A stretch of 64,000 nucleotides of DNA from Streptomyces sp. WMMC500 (GTDB taxonomy: Bacteria > Actinomycetota > Actinomycetes > Streptomycetales > Streptomycetaceae), in the NCBI RefSeq assembly GCF_027497195.1, contig NZ_CP114905.1:7542001-7606000 (forward strand), read 5' to 3'. Shown in pieces: positions 55,976 to 64,000 of the stretch. Every line of letters begins with the position of its first letter. Position 1 is the first letter of the stretch. A model generated the notes under the pieces. It saw nothing but the letters and a program-made list of their open reading frames with translations, was not told where the DNA came from and made no database searches. The position numbers and the translations under genes were made by a program.

Positions 55976-56287
55976 TCAGACGAAGAGCAGCACGGCGGCG
56001 GACGTCGCCGACGCCACGACGCACGCGCCCGCGACCAGCACGCGTCCCGGCGCCATCGCCGCCGGTGCGGTCGCGGCCAGTTGGGCTATCCGCCGCTGGC
56101 CCGTCGCCAGGAACGCCAGCCACGTGCACAGCGCCAGCGACAGCCCGGCGTAGCCGCCCGCCGAGCCGCCCTCGGCCACCAGCCGCCGTATCTCCAGCAC
56201 CACCACGACGGCGAACGCCAGCGTCGTACGCCGCCACGCGAACCGCGTGCGCTCCGGCTGCGCCGCGGGGTCCCGGGCGTCGCTCAC
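55976..56287 (-). CDS. Small DUF202-type membrane protein
   Basis: A 103-residue integral membrane protein with three hydrophobic helices (LAFAVVVVLEI, LSLALCTWLAFLA, ACVVASATSAAVLLFV) and the RTxFAWRRTTLAF start typical of DUF202. GTG 56287 overlaps the stop of the longer DUF202 gene upstream (GTGA), so both are translated as a pair. The function is unknown. Confidence 0.85.
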   Translation of the reverse strand: MSDARDPAAQPERTRFAWRRTTLAFAVVVVLEIRRLVAEGGSAGGYAGLSLALCTWLAFLATGQRRIAQLAATAPAAMAPGRVLVAGACVVASATSAAVLLFV

Positions 56288-56682
56288 CCGCCCGTCCCGA
56301 CCAGCACCGCCACGATCAGCCCCACCGCCGCCACCGCCGTGCCCACGGCGAGCAGCCCGGGGAAACGGGACTCCGGCAGGTCCTCGCCGCGGCGCATCGC
56401 CCGCTCGCAGCGGATCCAGTGGTTGACGGCCCGTACCGCGCAGACCGCCCCGCCGGCGAGCAGCACGGCGGCGATGGCCGTGCGGATGGGGCCGTACATG
56501 TCGGTGAGGAACTGGTCCGCGGCGATGCCGCCGCCGACGAGCGCCAGCGCGGTCCGTACCCACGCCAGGAAGGTCCGCTCGTTGGCGAGCGAGAAGCGGT
56601 AGTCGGGCGTGCGGCCCTCGGCGCGCAGCCGCCGGGGCGCGAACCACAGCCGCACGGCGGACGGACGCTCGGGGTCGCTCAC
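56284..56682 (-). CDS. YidH/DUF202 family membrane protein
   Basis: A 132-residue protein with three membrane helices. The family motif RFSLANERTFLAWVRTALALVGGGIA covers residues 30-55, as in E. coli YidH. The GTG start is supported by the MSDPERP N terminus. It forms a two-gene operon with the small DUF202 protein, the common yidH-yidG-like arrangement. The biochemical role is unknown. Confidence 0.92.
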   Translation of the reverse strand: MSDPERPSAVRLWFAPRRLRAEGRTPDYRFSLANERTFLAWVRTALALVGGGIAADQFLTDMYGPIRTAIAAVLLAGGAVCAVRAVNHWIRCERAMRRGEDLPESRFPGLLAVGTAVAAVGLIVAVLVGTGG

Positions 56683-56832
56683 GGCCTCGACCCTAACCGA
56701 ACGCCCTCGTGCACCCGGCGGCCGACCCGCCCCGCCCGCGGGCCGGGAAAGTGCCCCGTGCCCGGCGGTTGACGGGCGGCGGCCCAGTCAACAGGATCTG
56801 AACCCACCGGTAACCTTCGAAGGGCGGCAGCC

Positions 56833-58488
56833 ATGGTCCACGACGCCGACGTCATCGTGATCGGAGCGGGGCTCGCCGGCCTCGCCGCGACCGCGGAGCT
56901 TGCCGACGCCGGACGCAGGGTGATCCTGCTGGACCAGGAGCCCGAGCAGGCGCTCGGCGGCCAGGCGCACTGGTCCTTCGGCGGCCTGTTCTTCGTCGAC
57001 TCGCCGGAGCAGCGCCGCATGCGCATCCGCGACAGCCGCGAGCTGGCCTGGCAGGACTGGCTCGGCACCGCCGGGTTCGACCGCGCCGAGGACCACTGGC
57101 CGCGCAAGTGGGCCGAGGCGTACGTCGACTTCGCCGCCGGCGAGAAGCGCGCCTGGCTGCGCTCCATGGACGTGTCGTTCTTCCCGGTCGTCGGCTGGGC
57201 CGAGCGCGGCGGCTACGACGCGGAGGGCCACGGCAACTCCGTACCCCGCTTCCACATCACCTGGGGCACGGGACCCGGCGTCGTCGCCCCCTTCGAGCGG
57301 CGGGTGCGCGAAGCCGCCGAACTCGGCCGCGTCGACATGCGGTTCCGCCACCGCGTCACCGGCCTCGCCCGCAGCGCCGGTGCCGTCGACACCGTCACCG
57401 GCGAGATCCTGGCGCCCAGCGACGCCGCGCGCGGCACCGCCAGCTCCCGGGAGGTGGCCGACACGTTCGAGCTGCGCGCCCAGGCGGTGATCATCACCTC
57501 CGGCGGCATCGGCGGCAACCACGATCTCGTCCGCGCCCACTGGCCCGAGCGCCTCGGCACCCCGCCGGCCAAGCTGCTCTCCGGTGTCCCGGCGCACGTC
57601 GACGGGCTCATGCTCGACGTCGCCGGGGCCGCCGGCGGCCGGCTGATCAACCGCGACCGGATGTGGCACTACACCGAGGGCATCGAGAACTGGAACCCCA
57701 TCTGGGCCAGGCACGGCATCCGCATCCTGCCCGGCCCCTCGTCGCTGTGGCTGGACGCGACCGGCCGCCGGCTGCCCGTACCGCTCTTCCCCGGCTTCGA
57801 CACGCTCGGCACGCTGGAGCACATCATGAAGTCGGGCCACGAGTACACCTGGTTCGTCCTCAGCCAGAAGGCCATCGAGAAGGAGTTCACCCTCTCCGGC
57901 AGCGAGCAGAACCCGGACCTGACCGGCAAGAGCGTGCGCGACGTGCTGGGCCGGGCGCGCTCCGGGGCACCGGCGCCCGTGCAGGCGTTCATGGACAACG
58001 GCGTCGACTTCGTCGTCGAACGCGACCTCGGCACCCTGGTACGCCGCATGAACGAGCTGACCGGCGACAAGCTCCTCGACGAGGAGGCGCTGCGCCGCAC
58101 GCTGGCCGCCCGCGACCGCGAGATCGAGAATGCCTACACCAAGGACATGCAGATCACCGCCCTGCGCGGCGCCCGCAACTTCCTCGGCGACAAGCTCGTG
58201 CGCGCCGCCTCCCCGCACCGCTTCCTGGACCCGAAGAACGGCCCGCTCATCGCCGTACGGCTGAACATCCTCACCCGCAAGTCCCTCGGCGGGCTGGAGA
58301 CGGACCTGTCGTCGCGGGTGCTCACCGAGGGCGGGGAGCAGTTGCCGGGCGTCTACGCGGCCGGCGAGGCCGCCGGCTTCGGCGGGGGCGGCGTCCACGG
58401 GTACCGGTCGCTGGAGGGCACCTTCCTCGGCGGGTGCCTGTTCTCCGGCCGCACCGCGGGCCGCGCGGCGGCGAAGGCGGTGGGCTGA
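56833..58488 (+). CDS. FAD-dependent dehydrogenase (fumarate reductase/KstD fold)
   Basis: A 551-residue flavoprotein. The FAD Rossmann motif VIVIGAGLAGLAATAELADAGRRVILLDQEP is at residues 6-36. GGQAHWSFGGLFFVDSPEQRR follows, VIITSGGIGGNHDLVRAHWP lies near residue 220, and the C-terminal LPGVYAAGEAAGFGGGGVHGYRSLEGTFLGGCLFSGRTAG near 505 is typical of the FAD-binding dehydrogenase family related to 3-ketosteroid dehydrogenases. The substrate is unknown. The first ATG after the promoter region is used. Confidence 0.93.
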   Translation: MVHDADVIVIGAGLAGLAATAELADAGRRVILLDQEPEQALGGQAHWSFGGLFFVDSPEQRRMRIRDSRELAWQDWLGTAGFDRAEDHWPRKWAEAYVDFAAGEKRAWLRSMDVSFFPVVGWAERGGYDAEGHGNSVPRFHITWGTGPGVVAPFERRVREAAELGRVDMRFRHRVTGLARSAGAVDTVTGEILAPSDAARGTASSREVADTFELRAQAVIITSGGIGGNHDLVRAHWPERLGTPPAKLLSGVPAHVDGLMLDVAGAAGGRLINRDRMWHYTEGIENWNPIWARHGIRILPGPSSLWLDATGRRLPVPLFPGFDTLGTLEHIMKSGHEYTWFVLSQKAIEKEFTLSGSEQNPDLTGKSVRDVLGRARSGAPAPVQAFMDNGVDFVVERDLGTLVRRMNELTGDKLLDEEALRRTLAARDREIENAYTKDMQITALRGARNFLGDKLVRAASPHRFLDPKNGPLIAVRLNILTRKSLGGLETDLSSRVLTEGGEQLPGVYAAGEAAGFGGGGVHGYRSLEGTFLGGCLFSGRTAGRAAAKAVG

Positions 58489-58500
58489 GGGGCGTACGGG

Positions 58501-58526
58501 GCCGCGGGCGGCACGCCGCCCGCGGC
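58501..58526. terminator. Bidirectional stem-loop terminator
   Basis: GCCGCGGGCG and CGCCCGCGGC form a perfect 10-bp stem with a six-base loop between two converging genes; the last base lies in the MFS stop codon. Confidence 0.75.
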
Positions 58527-59737
58527 TACGAGTCCGCCTTCGGTGCCGGCGCCGGATCCGGCAGGACGCCGGGCGCCCCGGCCTTCGTCTCCGAGCGCCG
58601 CCCGCGCAGCAGCCCCGCGCCCGCGACGAGCCCGGTGGCCAGCAGCGTCACCAGCCCGAACGACACGGTCAGCGACGTCGCGTCGGCGACCTGCCCGATC
58701 GCCGCCGGGGCGACCAGCCCCGAGGCGTACATGATCGTCGCCACCCCCGCGATCGCCTGGCTCGGCGCGTGGGCGGACCGCGCCGCCGCCGCGAAGACCA
58801 CCGGGACCACGACCGCGATGCCGAGGCCCAGCAGCCCGAACCCGGCCATCGCCTGCGCCGGGACGGAGGAGGTGACGATCAGGACGCCGCCGAGCGTCGC
58901 CAGCACCCCGCCCGCGCGCACCGTGCGCACCGGGCCGAGGCGTTCCACGACCGCGTCGCCCACCAGCCGGGCCACCGCCATCGTCAGCGCGAAGCCCGTG
59001 GTGCACGCGGCGGCGAGGCCGGGCGAGGAGTCCATCTCCTCGCGCAGGTAGACCGCCGACCAGTCCAGGCTGGCGCCCTCGGCGAACACCGCGCAGAACC
59101 CCACCGCGCCGATGAGCAGCGCCGAGCGCGGCGGCAGCGCGAAGTGCGGCGGCGGCTCCTCGTCGGCGTGCGCGACGGGCGCGAGCACCCAGCGGCAGGC
59201 GACGGCGGAGACCGCGGTGAGGACGGCGGCGGCGAGCGCGAAGTGCACCCGGCCGTCCAGGTCGGTGTGCGCGGCGACGGTGCCGGCCGCGGACCCCGCG
59301 AGCGCGCCGCCGCTCCACATGCCGTGCAGCCCGGACATGATCGAGCGGCCGAGCCGCTGTTCGACGTCGACGCCGAGCGCGTTCATCGCGACGTCCGCCA
59401 TGCCGGCGGTCGCGCCGTACACGAACAGGCCCGCGCAGAGCGTCGCGAGGCCGGGCGCGAGGGCCGGCAGCACCAGCGCGAGACACCACATGACCATCAG
59501 CCCGCGCAGCGCGCGGCGGGCGCCGAAGGTGTGGCTGATCCGGCCCGCGAGCGGCATCGCCGTGGCGGCGCCGAGCGCCGGCATCGCCAGCGCGAGGCCG
59601 AGTTGGCCGGCGCTGATCCCGGCGTGGTCCTGCACCCAGGGGACCCGGGTGGCGAAGCTGCCGGTGACGGCGCCGTGCGCGGCGAACACCGCCGCGACGG
59701 CGTACCGAGCCCGCCGTATCTCGCCCGTGCTCGCCAC
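58526..59737 (-). CDS. MFS transporter
   Basis: A 403-residue protein with about twelve membrane helices. MFS features are PLAGRISHTFGARRALRGL in the loop between helices 2 and 3, ATAGMADVAMNALGVDVEQRLGRSIMSGLHGMWSGGALAGS, and GASLDWSAVYLRE in the second half. This pattern matches YbjJ/sugar-efflux-like MFS proteins of actinobacteria. GTG 59737 follows GGAGGAGG. Substrate unknown. Confidence 0.92.
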   Translation of the reverse strand: MASTGEIRRARYAVAAVFAAHGAVTGSFATRVPWVQDHAGISAGQLGLALAMPALGAATAMPLAGRISHTFGARRALRGLMVMWCLALVLPALAPGLATLCAGLFVYGATAGMADVAMNALGVDVEQRLGRSIMSGLHGMWSGGALAGSAAGTVAAHTDLDGRVHFALAAAVLTAVSAVACRWVLAPVAHADEEPPPHFALPPRSALLIGAVGFCAVFAEGASLDWSAVYLREEMDSSPGLAAACTTGFALTMAVARLVGDAVVERLGPVRTVRAGGVLATLGGVLIVTSSVPAQAMAGFGLLGLGIAVVVPVVFAAAARSAHAPSQAIAGVATIMYASGLVAPAAIGQVADATSLTVSFGLVTLLATGLVAGAGLLRGRRSETKAGAPGVLPDPAPAPKADS

Positions 59738-59941
59738 CCGGCCTCCTCCGCCCTCCCGTTGAGCCTGTTCCGGGCGCCGACGTCTCTCCGCCGCCGGCCT
59801 CCACCGGCCCGTATCCGCTGCCCGACCAGCTCGATTCCCGCCCACGATCGCATACGAACACCTGGAGGCCAGCCCTTTGGTGCGACCTTTCCCGGCGCGC
59901 GGGGTCTTGCCTCGCGCCGCGGCGCCCTCTACGTTTTGCGA

Positions 59942-59967
59942 TCGGACATCCCACCTCCTACGTCCGA
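59942..59967. promoter_or_regulatory. Inverted repeat upstream of the sialidase gene
   Basis: TCGGAC and GTCCGA form perfect 6-base arms 14 bases apart, 20 bases before the start codon. It may be an operator, but short arms of this GC content are common by chance. Confidence 0.3.
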
Positions 59968-59986
59968 CGACCTCGGGAGCCGCCGC

Positions 59987-61207
59987 ATGCGCACCTCGAC
60001 CAGCCTCCTGTTCCTCTCCGCGACCGCCCTCCTGGGCACCCTGGCCGCAGGCCCCGGCGCGGCGGCGGCCGACGCCGGGGCCACGGCCTCCGGCGAGGCC
60101 CGCTGCACGTCCTCCGTCCCCTACAGATCCGGCGAGGGCGGCTACGACACGTACCGCATCCCCGCCACCGTCATGACCCGCGGCGGCTCCCTCCTCGCCT
60201 TCGCCGAGGGCCGCGTCGGGGGCGCCGGGGACACCGGCAACATCGACGTCGTCGTCCGCCGCTCCGAGGACGGCGGCTGCACCTGGGGCCCGATGTCCGT
60301 CGTGGCCGCCGGCGGCGGCGACACCCGCGGCAACCCCGCGCCCGTCGTCGACCCGAAGACCGGCGACCTGGTGCTCGTCACCTCGTACAACAGCGGCGAG
60401 GTCACCGAGGCGCAGATCATGCGCGGCGAGGCCACGGCCGAGCAGAGCCGGCGGGTCTTCGTCCAGCGCTCCACCGACGACGGCCGCACCTTCGACGAGC
60501 CGCGGGAGATCACCGCCGACGTCAAGCTGCCGCAGTGGCGCTGGTACGCGACCGGTCCCGGGCACGCCGTCGCCCTCAAGCACGGGCCGCACCGCGGCCG
60601 GCTCGTCATCCCGTCCAACCACTCCACCGCGCCGCCCGCCGGCTCGCCCGACACCGGGCAGGAGGCCAAGTACTACGGGGCGCACGCCGTCTACAGCGAC
60701 GACGGCGGGCGCACCTGGGAACTGGGCTTCATCGACGACGCGTACGAGGGCGAGGTCAACGGCAACGAGAACATCGCCGCGGAACTCCCCGACGGGCGCC
60801 TGTACTTCAGCACCCGGGACCAGAGCGGCACGTCGACCGGCAACCGCCTCGACTCCTACTCCAGCGACGGCGGCACGAGCCTCGACCGGCCGTACCGGGT
60901 GCAGCCCGACCTCAACGAGGTACCGGTCGTCCAGGCGAGCGTGCTGCAGACCGCCGGGCGGCACGCGCCGCTGCTGTTCTCCGGGCCTTCGAACCCGGCC
61001 AAGCGCGAGAAGCTGGCCGTCTGGCGCAGCGACGACGCGGGGCGCAACTTCACGAAGGTGACGACGCTGTCGCAGCAGCCGGCGGCGTACTCGGACCTGG
61101 TGCAGGTCAACGGCCGGACGGTCGGGGTCCTGTACGAGACGGGGGTGGCCGGGTCGTACGAGACCATTGAGTTCCGCCGCCTGGACCTGCGCAAGCTCGA
61201 CGGCTGA
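59987..61207 (+). CDS. Secreted exo-alpha-sialidase (GH33-type)
   Basis: A 406-residue exported enzyme that releases terminal sialic acids. A signal peptide covers residues 1-28. The six-bladed propeller has the conserved YRIP (DTYRIPATV, near residue 55) with the active-site Arg, LAFAEGR, and Asp boxes SEDGGCTW, STDDGRTF, SDDGGRTW and SDDAGRNF. VGVLYETG near the C terminus provides the catalytic Tyr and Glu. ATG 59987 follows GGGAG. No sialic acid transporter or lyase genes flank it. Confidence 0.93.
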   Translation: MRTSTSLLFLSATALLGTLAAGPGAAAADAGATASGEARCTSSVPYRSGEGGYDTYRIPATVMTRGGSLLAFAEGRVGGAGDTGNIDVVVRRSEDGGCTWGPMSVVAAGGGDTRGNPAPVVDPKTGDLVLVTSYNSGEVTEAQIMRGEATAEQSRRVFVQRSTDDGRTFDEPREITADVKLPQWRWYATGPGHAVALKHGPHRGRLVIPSNHSTAPPAGSPDTGQEAKYYGAHAVYSDDGGRTWELGFIDDAYEGEVNGNENIAAELPDGRLYFSTRDQSGTSTGNRLDSYSSDGGTSLDRPYRVQPDLNEVPVVQASVLQTAGRHAPLLFSGPSNPAKREKLAVWRSDDAGRNFTKVTTLSQQPAAYSDLVQVNGRTVGVLYETGVAGSYETIEFRRLDLRKLDG

Positions 61208-61287
61208 CGGCTGACGGCGCGGGGGTCCCCGCCGACGGCGACCGACGGTGCCTGACGGCCGGTCGGTCGCGTGCCGCTCGACCGCTG

Positions 61288-61318
61288 CCGGTGCGCCGGG
61301 ACTTCCCCGGCGCACCGG
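61288..61318. terminator. Stem-loop terminator after the sialidase gene
   Basis: CCGGTGCGCCGGG pairs perfectly with CCCGGCGCACCGG around a five-base loop, 80 bases after the sialidase stop. A smaller GCGGGG...CCCCGC hairpin lies at 61218-61232. Confidence 0.75.
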
Positions 61319-61347
61319 CGGCGGCGGGCGCGACCTAAAATCTCCCT

Positions 61348-64000
61348 GTGGTGGCGATAGGCGTGCTCGGCCCGCTCGCCGCCGATGTCGACGGCGTGCC
61401 CGCCGAACTCGGCGGCCCGCGCCAGCGTGCCGTCCTCGCGCTGCTGCTGACCGCGCGCGGGGCGACGCTCTCCGCGGACCGCATGATCGACGACCTGTGG
61501 AACGGCACACCGCCGCCGCGCGCGCGGGCCTCGCTCCAGGCGTACGTCTCCCACCTCCGGCGCGGCCTGGAACCCGGCCGCTCCCGCCGTGCCCCGGCCC
61601 GGCTGCTGGTGAGCACCCCGCCGGGCTACGCCTTCCACCTGCCCGAGGAAGCCGTGGACGCCTGGCGGTTCGAGCGGGCGCTCACCCGGGCGCGGAGTCT
61701 CCTGGCGGCGGATCCGGAGCGGGCGCGCAGCCGGACGGCGGCGGCGCTGCGGCTGTGGCGCGGCGAGGCGTACGCGGAGTTCGCCGACGCGCCCTGGGCG
61801 GCGGCCGAATCCGCCCGCCTGACCGGCCTGCGGCTGACCGCCCGCGAAACCCACGCGGCGGCGACCCTCCACCTGGGCCGCCCCGCGGAGTCGGTGGCCG
61901 AGGCGGAGGCACTGACCCGCGAGGAGCCGCTGCGGGAGGAGGGCTGGCGGCTGCTGGCGCTGGCCCTGTGGGCGGACGGCCGCCAGGCCGACGCGCTGGC
62001 GGCGCTGCGGCGGGTGCGGCGGCGCCTGCGGGAGGACCTGGGGATCGAGCCGGGGCCGGAGCTGACGACTCTGGAGGACGCCATCCTGAACCGCCGCTGG
62101 GACGCGTTGCGCGACCAGGCGCGCGGCGGCCTGCGGCCGGCTTCGGGGGTGGGGGGTTCGGCCCCGGGCGGTGGAGTGCCGCGGGTATCCGGGGCGAGCG
62201 GGTCGGAGGCGGGCCGTGGTGGCTCGCGGGTTTCCGAAACGGCAGGGGCGGACCCGGTGTCGGCGTTCCCCGACGCGGACCCCGCCCCGGCGGTGCCGAC
62301 TCCGGCCGGCCGGCCCGGGCGGGCCGCGCCCGGCGGCCCGGCCACTGCTCCCGAGCGCGGCGAGCTGCCGGGTTCCGCGCCCGCGCGGGGTGCGTCGCCG
62401 CGCGGTGCGGCGTCCGCCGCGACGGAGCGGCCCACGCCGGTCCCGGCCGGGCCGGCCGGGACCGCCGGCCCTGACCCGACCGCCGACCCGGAGCCCTCCG
62501 CGCCGCCGGGCGCCGGGCCCGCGGAGTCGGCCGACGCCGCGGTCGCCGGACCGGCGGGTTCGGTAGCGGCCCCCGTGCCGGCCGGCGACAGGGCGTCTCC
62601 CGGGCCCGTACTGTCCGTACGGACCGGTCCCGGGGCACTCGGTCCGTACCGCGCCGCCGTGTCGCCTCCGGTCGGCCCGTTCACCCCCGGTGGCGTCCCG
62701 GCGACGAGCGGCGGGCGCAATCCCTTCGACCCCGCCGCTCACACCCCCGTCCGTCCCTCCTCCGCACCCTCCTCGTCCCGCGGAGACCTCGCACCCGCCG
62801 CCGCGCACCCCGCCGGCCCGCCGCCCGAGGCGCCCGAGGCGCCCGTGCCGCACCCCGCCGGCCCGCCGCCCGAGGCGTCCGCCCCCTTCGTGGGCCGCGC
62901 GGCCGAGGTGGCGGCGCTCGACGCGGCGGCCGCGGAGGCGGTCGCGGGAGCGGTGCGGTTCGCGCTGGTGGCGGGGGAGGCCGGGGCCGGGAAGTCGCGG
63001 CTGCTTGCGCACTGCGCGCGGCGCCTCGAAGGTGCGGGGTGGATCACCGCCGTCGGCCGGTGCCCCGAGGCCGAGGGCGCGCCGCCGGCCTGGGCCTGGG
63101 AGGAGATCGCCGGCGAACTCGCCCGGCACGCGCCGCCCGACCCCCGGCTCGCCGACGACCTCGCCCCGCTGCTCGACCCCGGTCCGCGGGCGGCGGCGGG
63201 CCGGGCCAGCGACCGGTTCCGGCTGCACCGCGCCTGCCGCACCTGGTTCGCCGCCGCCACCCGCGCGCGGCCCGTCGCCCTCTTCCTCGACGACCTGCAC
63301 CGCGCCGACCGCGAGACCCTCGCGCTGCTCGCCGGGCTCGCCGACGACCCGCCCGCCGGCCGGCTCCTGATCGTCGCCGCCCACCGCCCGGACGAGGGCG
63401 ATCTCGCCGCCGCGCAGGCCGTCCTCGCCCGCCGCGCCCCGGTGCGGCTGCCCCTCGGCGGGCTCGCGCCGCCCGACGCCGTACGGCTCGTACGCGCGCT
63501 GGCCCCCGTCGACGCCGCGACCGCCGCCGCCCTCGCCGAACGCACCGGCGGCAACCCGTTCTTCCTGCTGGAAACCGCCCGCATGCTCACCGGGGGCACC
63601 GTCACCGCCGACGCGCTGCGCGCCGTCCCCGACGGCGTACGCGACGTGCTGCGGCGCCGCTTCGACCGGCTTCCGCCCGCCGCGCTGTCCGTGCTGCGCC
63701 TCGCCGCCGCGGCGGGCCGCGAGGCGGACGTCGAGGTGCTGGTCCGGGCCGCCGGCACCGGGGTCTCAGGCGCCGTCGAGGCCCCCACCGGATCCGACGC
63801 CGCCGCGCACCGGGCCGCGGATCCGGCCGCAGTTCCGGCCGCAGTTCCGGTCGCGGATCAGGAGCCGGCCCCCGCTCCCGACCCGTCCGCCGACCAGCGC
63901 GCCGCCGCCGAAGACGCCGTCCTCGACGGCCTCGACGCCGGCGTCGCCGCCGGGCTGCTCACCGAGCCGGGCCCCGGCCGCATCCGCTTCGCCCACGCCC
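61348..64000 (+). CDS. SARP/BTAD regulator fused to an AAA ATPase (partial)
   Basis: The frame from GTG 61348 (or GTG 61351) is open to the window end, giving 884 residues so far. A winged-helix DNA-binding domain (IGVLGPLAADVDG, LGGPRQRAVLALLLTARG, about residues 1-95) and a BTAD (about 100-245) are followed by a long low-complexity Pro/Ala/Gly linker (about 250-505), then an AAA ATPase with FVGRAAEVAALDAA near residue 514, Walker A LVAGEAGAGKSRLLA near 542 and Walker B PVALFLDDLHRAD near 645. A TAAAAT -10 six bases before the start suggests a leaderless mRNA. The C-terminal part (often TPR or LuxR) is outside. Confidence 0.9.
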   Translation, partial: MVAIGVLGPLAADVDGVPAELGGPRQRAVLALLLTARGATLSADRMIDDLWNGTPPPRARASLQAYVSHLRRGLEPGRSRRAPARLLVSTPPGYAFHLPEEAVDAWRFERALTRARSLLAADPERARSRTAAALRLWRGEAYAEFADAPWAAAESARLTGLRLTARETHAAATLHLGRPAESVAEAEALTREEPLREEGWRLLALALWADGRQADALAALRRVRRRLREDLGIEPGPELTTLEDAILNRRWDALRDQARGGLRPASGVGGSAPGGGVPRVSGASGSEAGRGGSRVSETAGADPVSAFPDADPAPAVPTPAGRPGRAAPGGPATAPERGELPGSAPARGASPRGAASAATERPTPVPAGPAGTAGPDPTADPEPSAPPGAGPAESADAAVAGPAGSVAAPVPAGDRASPGPVLSVRTGPGALGPYRAAVSPPVGPFTPGGVPATSGGRNPFDPAAHTPVRPSSAPSSSRGDLAPAAAHPAGPPPEAPEAPVPHPAGPPPEASAPFVGRAAEVAALDAAAAEAVAGAVRFALVAGEAGAGKSRLLAHCARRLEGAGWITAVGRCPEAEGAPPAWAWEEIAGELARHAPPDPRLADDLAPLLDPGPRAAAGRASDRFRLHRACRTWFAAATRARPVALFLDDLHRADRETLALLAGLADDPPAGRLLIVAAHRPDEGDLAAAQAVLARRAPVRLPLGGLAPPDAVRLVRALAPVDAATAAALAERTGGNPFFLLETARMLTGGTVTADALRAVPDGVRDVLRRRFDRLPPAALSVLRLAAAAGREADVEVLVRAAGTGVSGAVEAPTGSDAAAHRAADPAAVPAAVPVADQEPAPAPDPSADQRAAAEDAVLDGLDAGVAAGLLTEPGPGRIRFAHA

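Overview
This is a 64 kb, very GC-rich stretch of chromosome from a high-GC actinomycete. Streptomyces or a close relative is the best fit. The evidence is the strong G/C third-position bias, frequent GTG starts, GTGA/ATGA stop-start overlaps, many TetR/GntR/AfsR-type regulators, a MatB-type malonyl-CoA synthetase that closely resembles the Streptomyces enzyme as I remember it, and long GC-rich stem-loops as terminators. I see no rRNA, intact tRNA, CRISPR array, replication origin or complete insertion sequence. The window opens inside an acyltransferase gene and closes inside a regulator gene.

Layout. 1-2.3 kb: an acyltransferase tail and a NarL-type two-component pair. 2.6-7.1 kb: a damage-response mutagenesis operon (dnaE2 plus a Y-family protein lacking the catalytic acidic residues) behind a near-consensus LexA box. 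7.2-9.5 kb: matB and an unknown partner. 9.6-13.1 kb: a divergent copper locus, with a CopA ATPase facing a His-rich exported protein and two CsoR-like operators between them, followed by a DDAH. 14-24.8 kb: two large AfsR/SARP regulators flank a scarred segment. That segment holds a pirin/NmrA/HxlR redox module, an IS5-family transposase fragment, an ISAs1-family transposase fragment, a frameshifted molybdopterin oxidoreductase remnant and an orphan peptidoglycan-binding repeat. 24.8-30.5 kb: a secreted murein endopeptidase, NUDIX, GNAT, GntR, a membrane-anchored HTH protein and a small basic protein. 30.7-33.3 kb: a DrrAB-like ABC exporter with a divergent TetR. 33.4-36.4 kb: a subtilase fragment, a Type ISP restriction-like protein and an aldo/keto reductase.

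36.5-41.3 kb: homogentisate dioxygenase with an overlapping GntR/UTRA regulator, divergent from an aldehyde/alcohol dehydrogenase pair. A perfect 12-bp inverted repeat lies in the divergent region. 41.7-44.8 kb: an exported sugar dehydrogenase and a ThuA-domain protein. 44.9-49.1 kb: an amidase/aminotransferase operon, a DUF402 protein and a TetR. 49.3-54.3 kb: an acyl-CoA/fatty-acid module (MaoC, SDR, acyl-CoA dehydrogenase, ACAD10-like phosphotransferase) with two TetR regulators and matching candidate operators. 54.5-64 kb: a gluconokinase-like/metallo-beta-lactamase fusion, two small DUF202 membrane proteins, an FAD dehydrogenase, an MFS transporter, a sialidase and a third SARP-type ATPase regulator that runs off the window.

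Most of the window is ordinary accessory metabolism. Its main interest is in regulation (several operators can be matched to regulators by shared sequence), in the mutasome operon, in an in-frame 9-bp repeat expansion inside CopA, in a kinase-hydrolase fusion and in the decayed region between the two AfsR-like genes. I do not see a defence island or a biosynthetic gene cluster.
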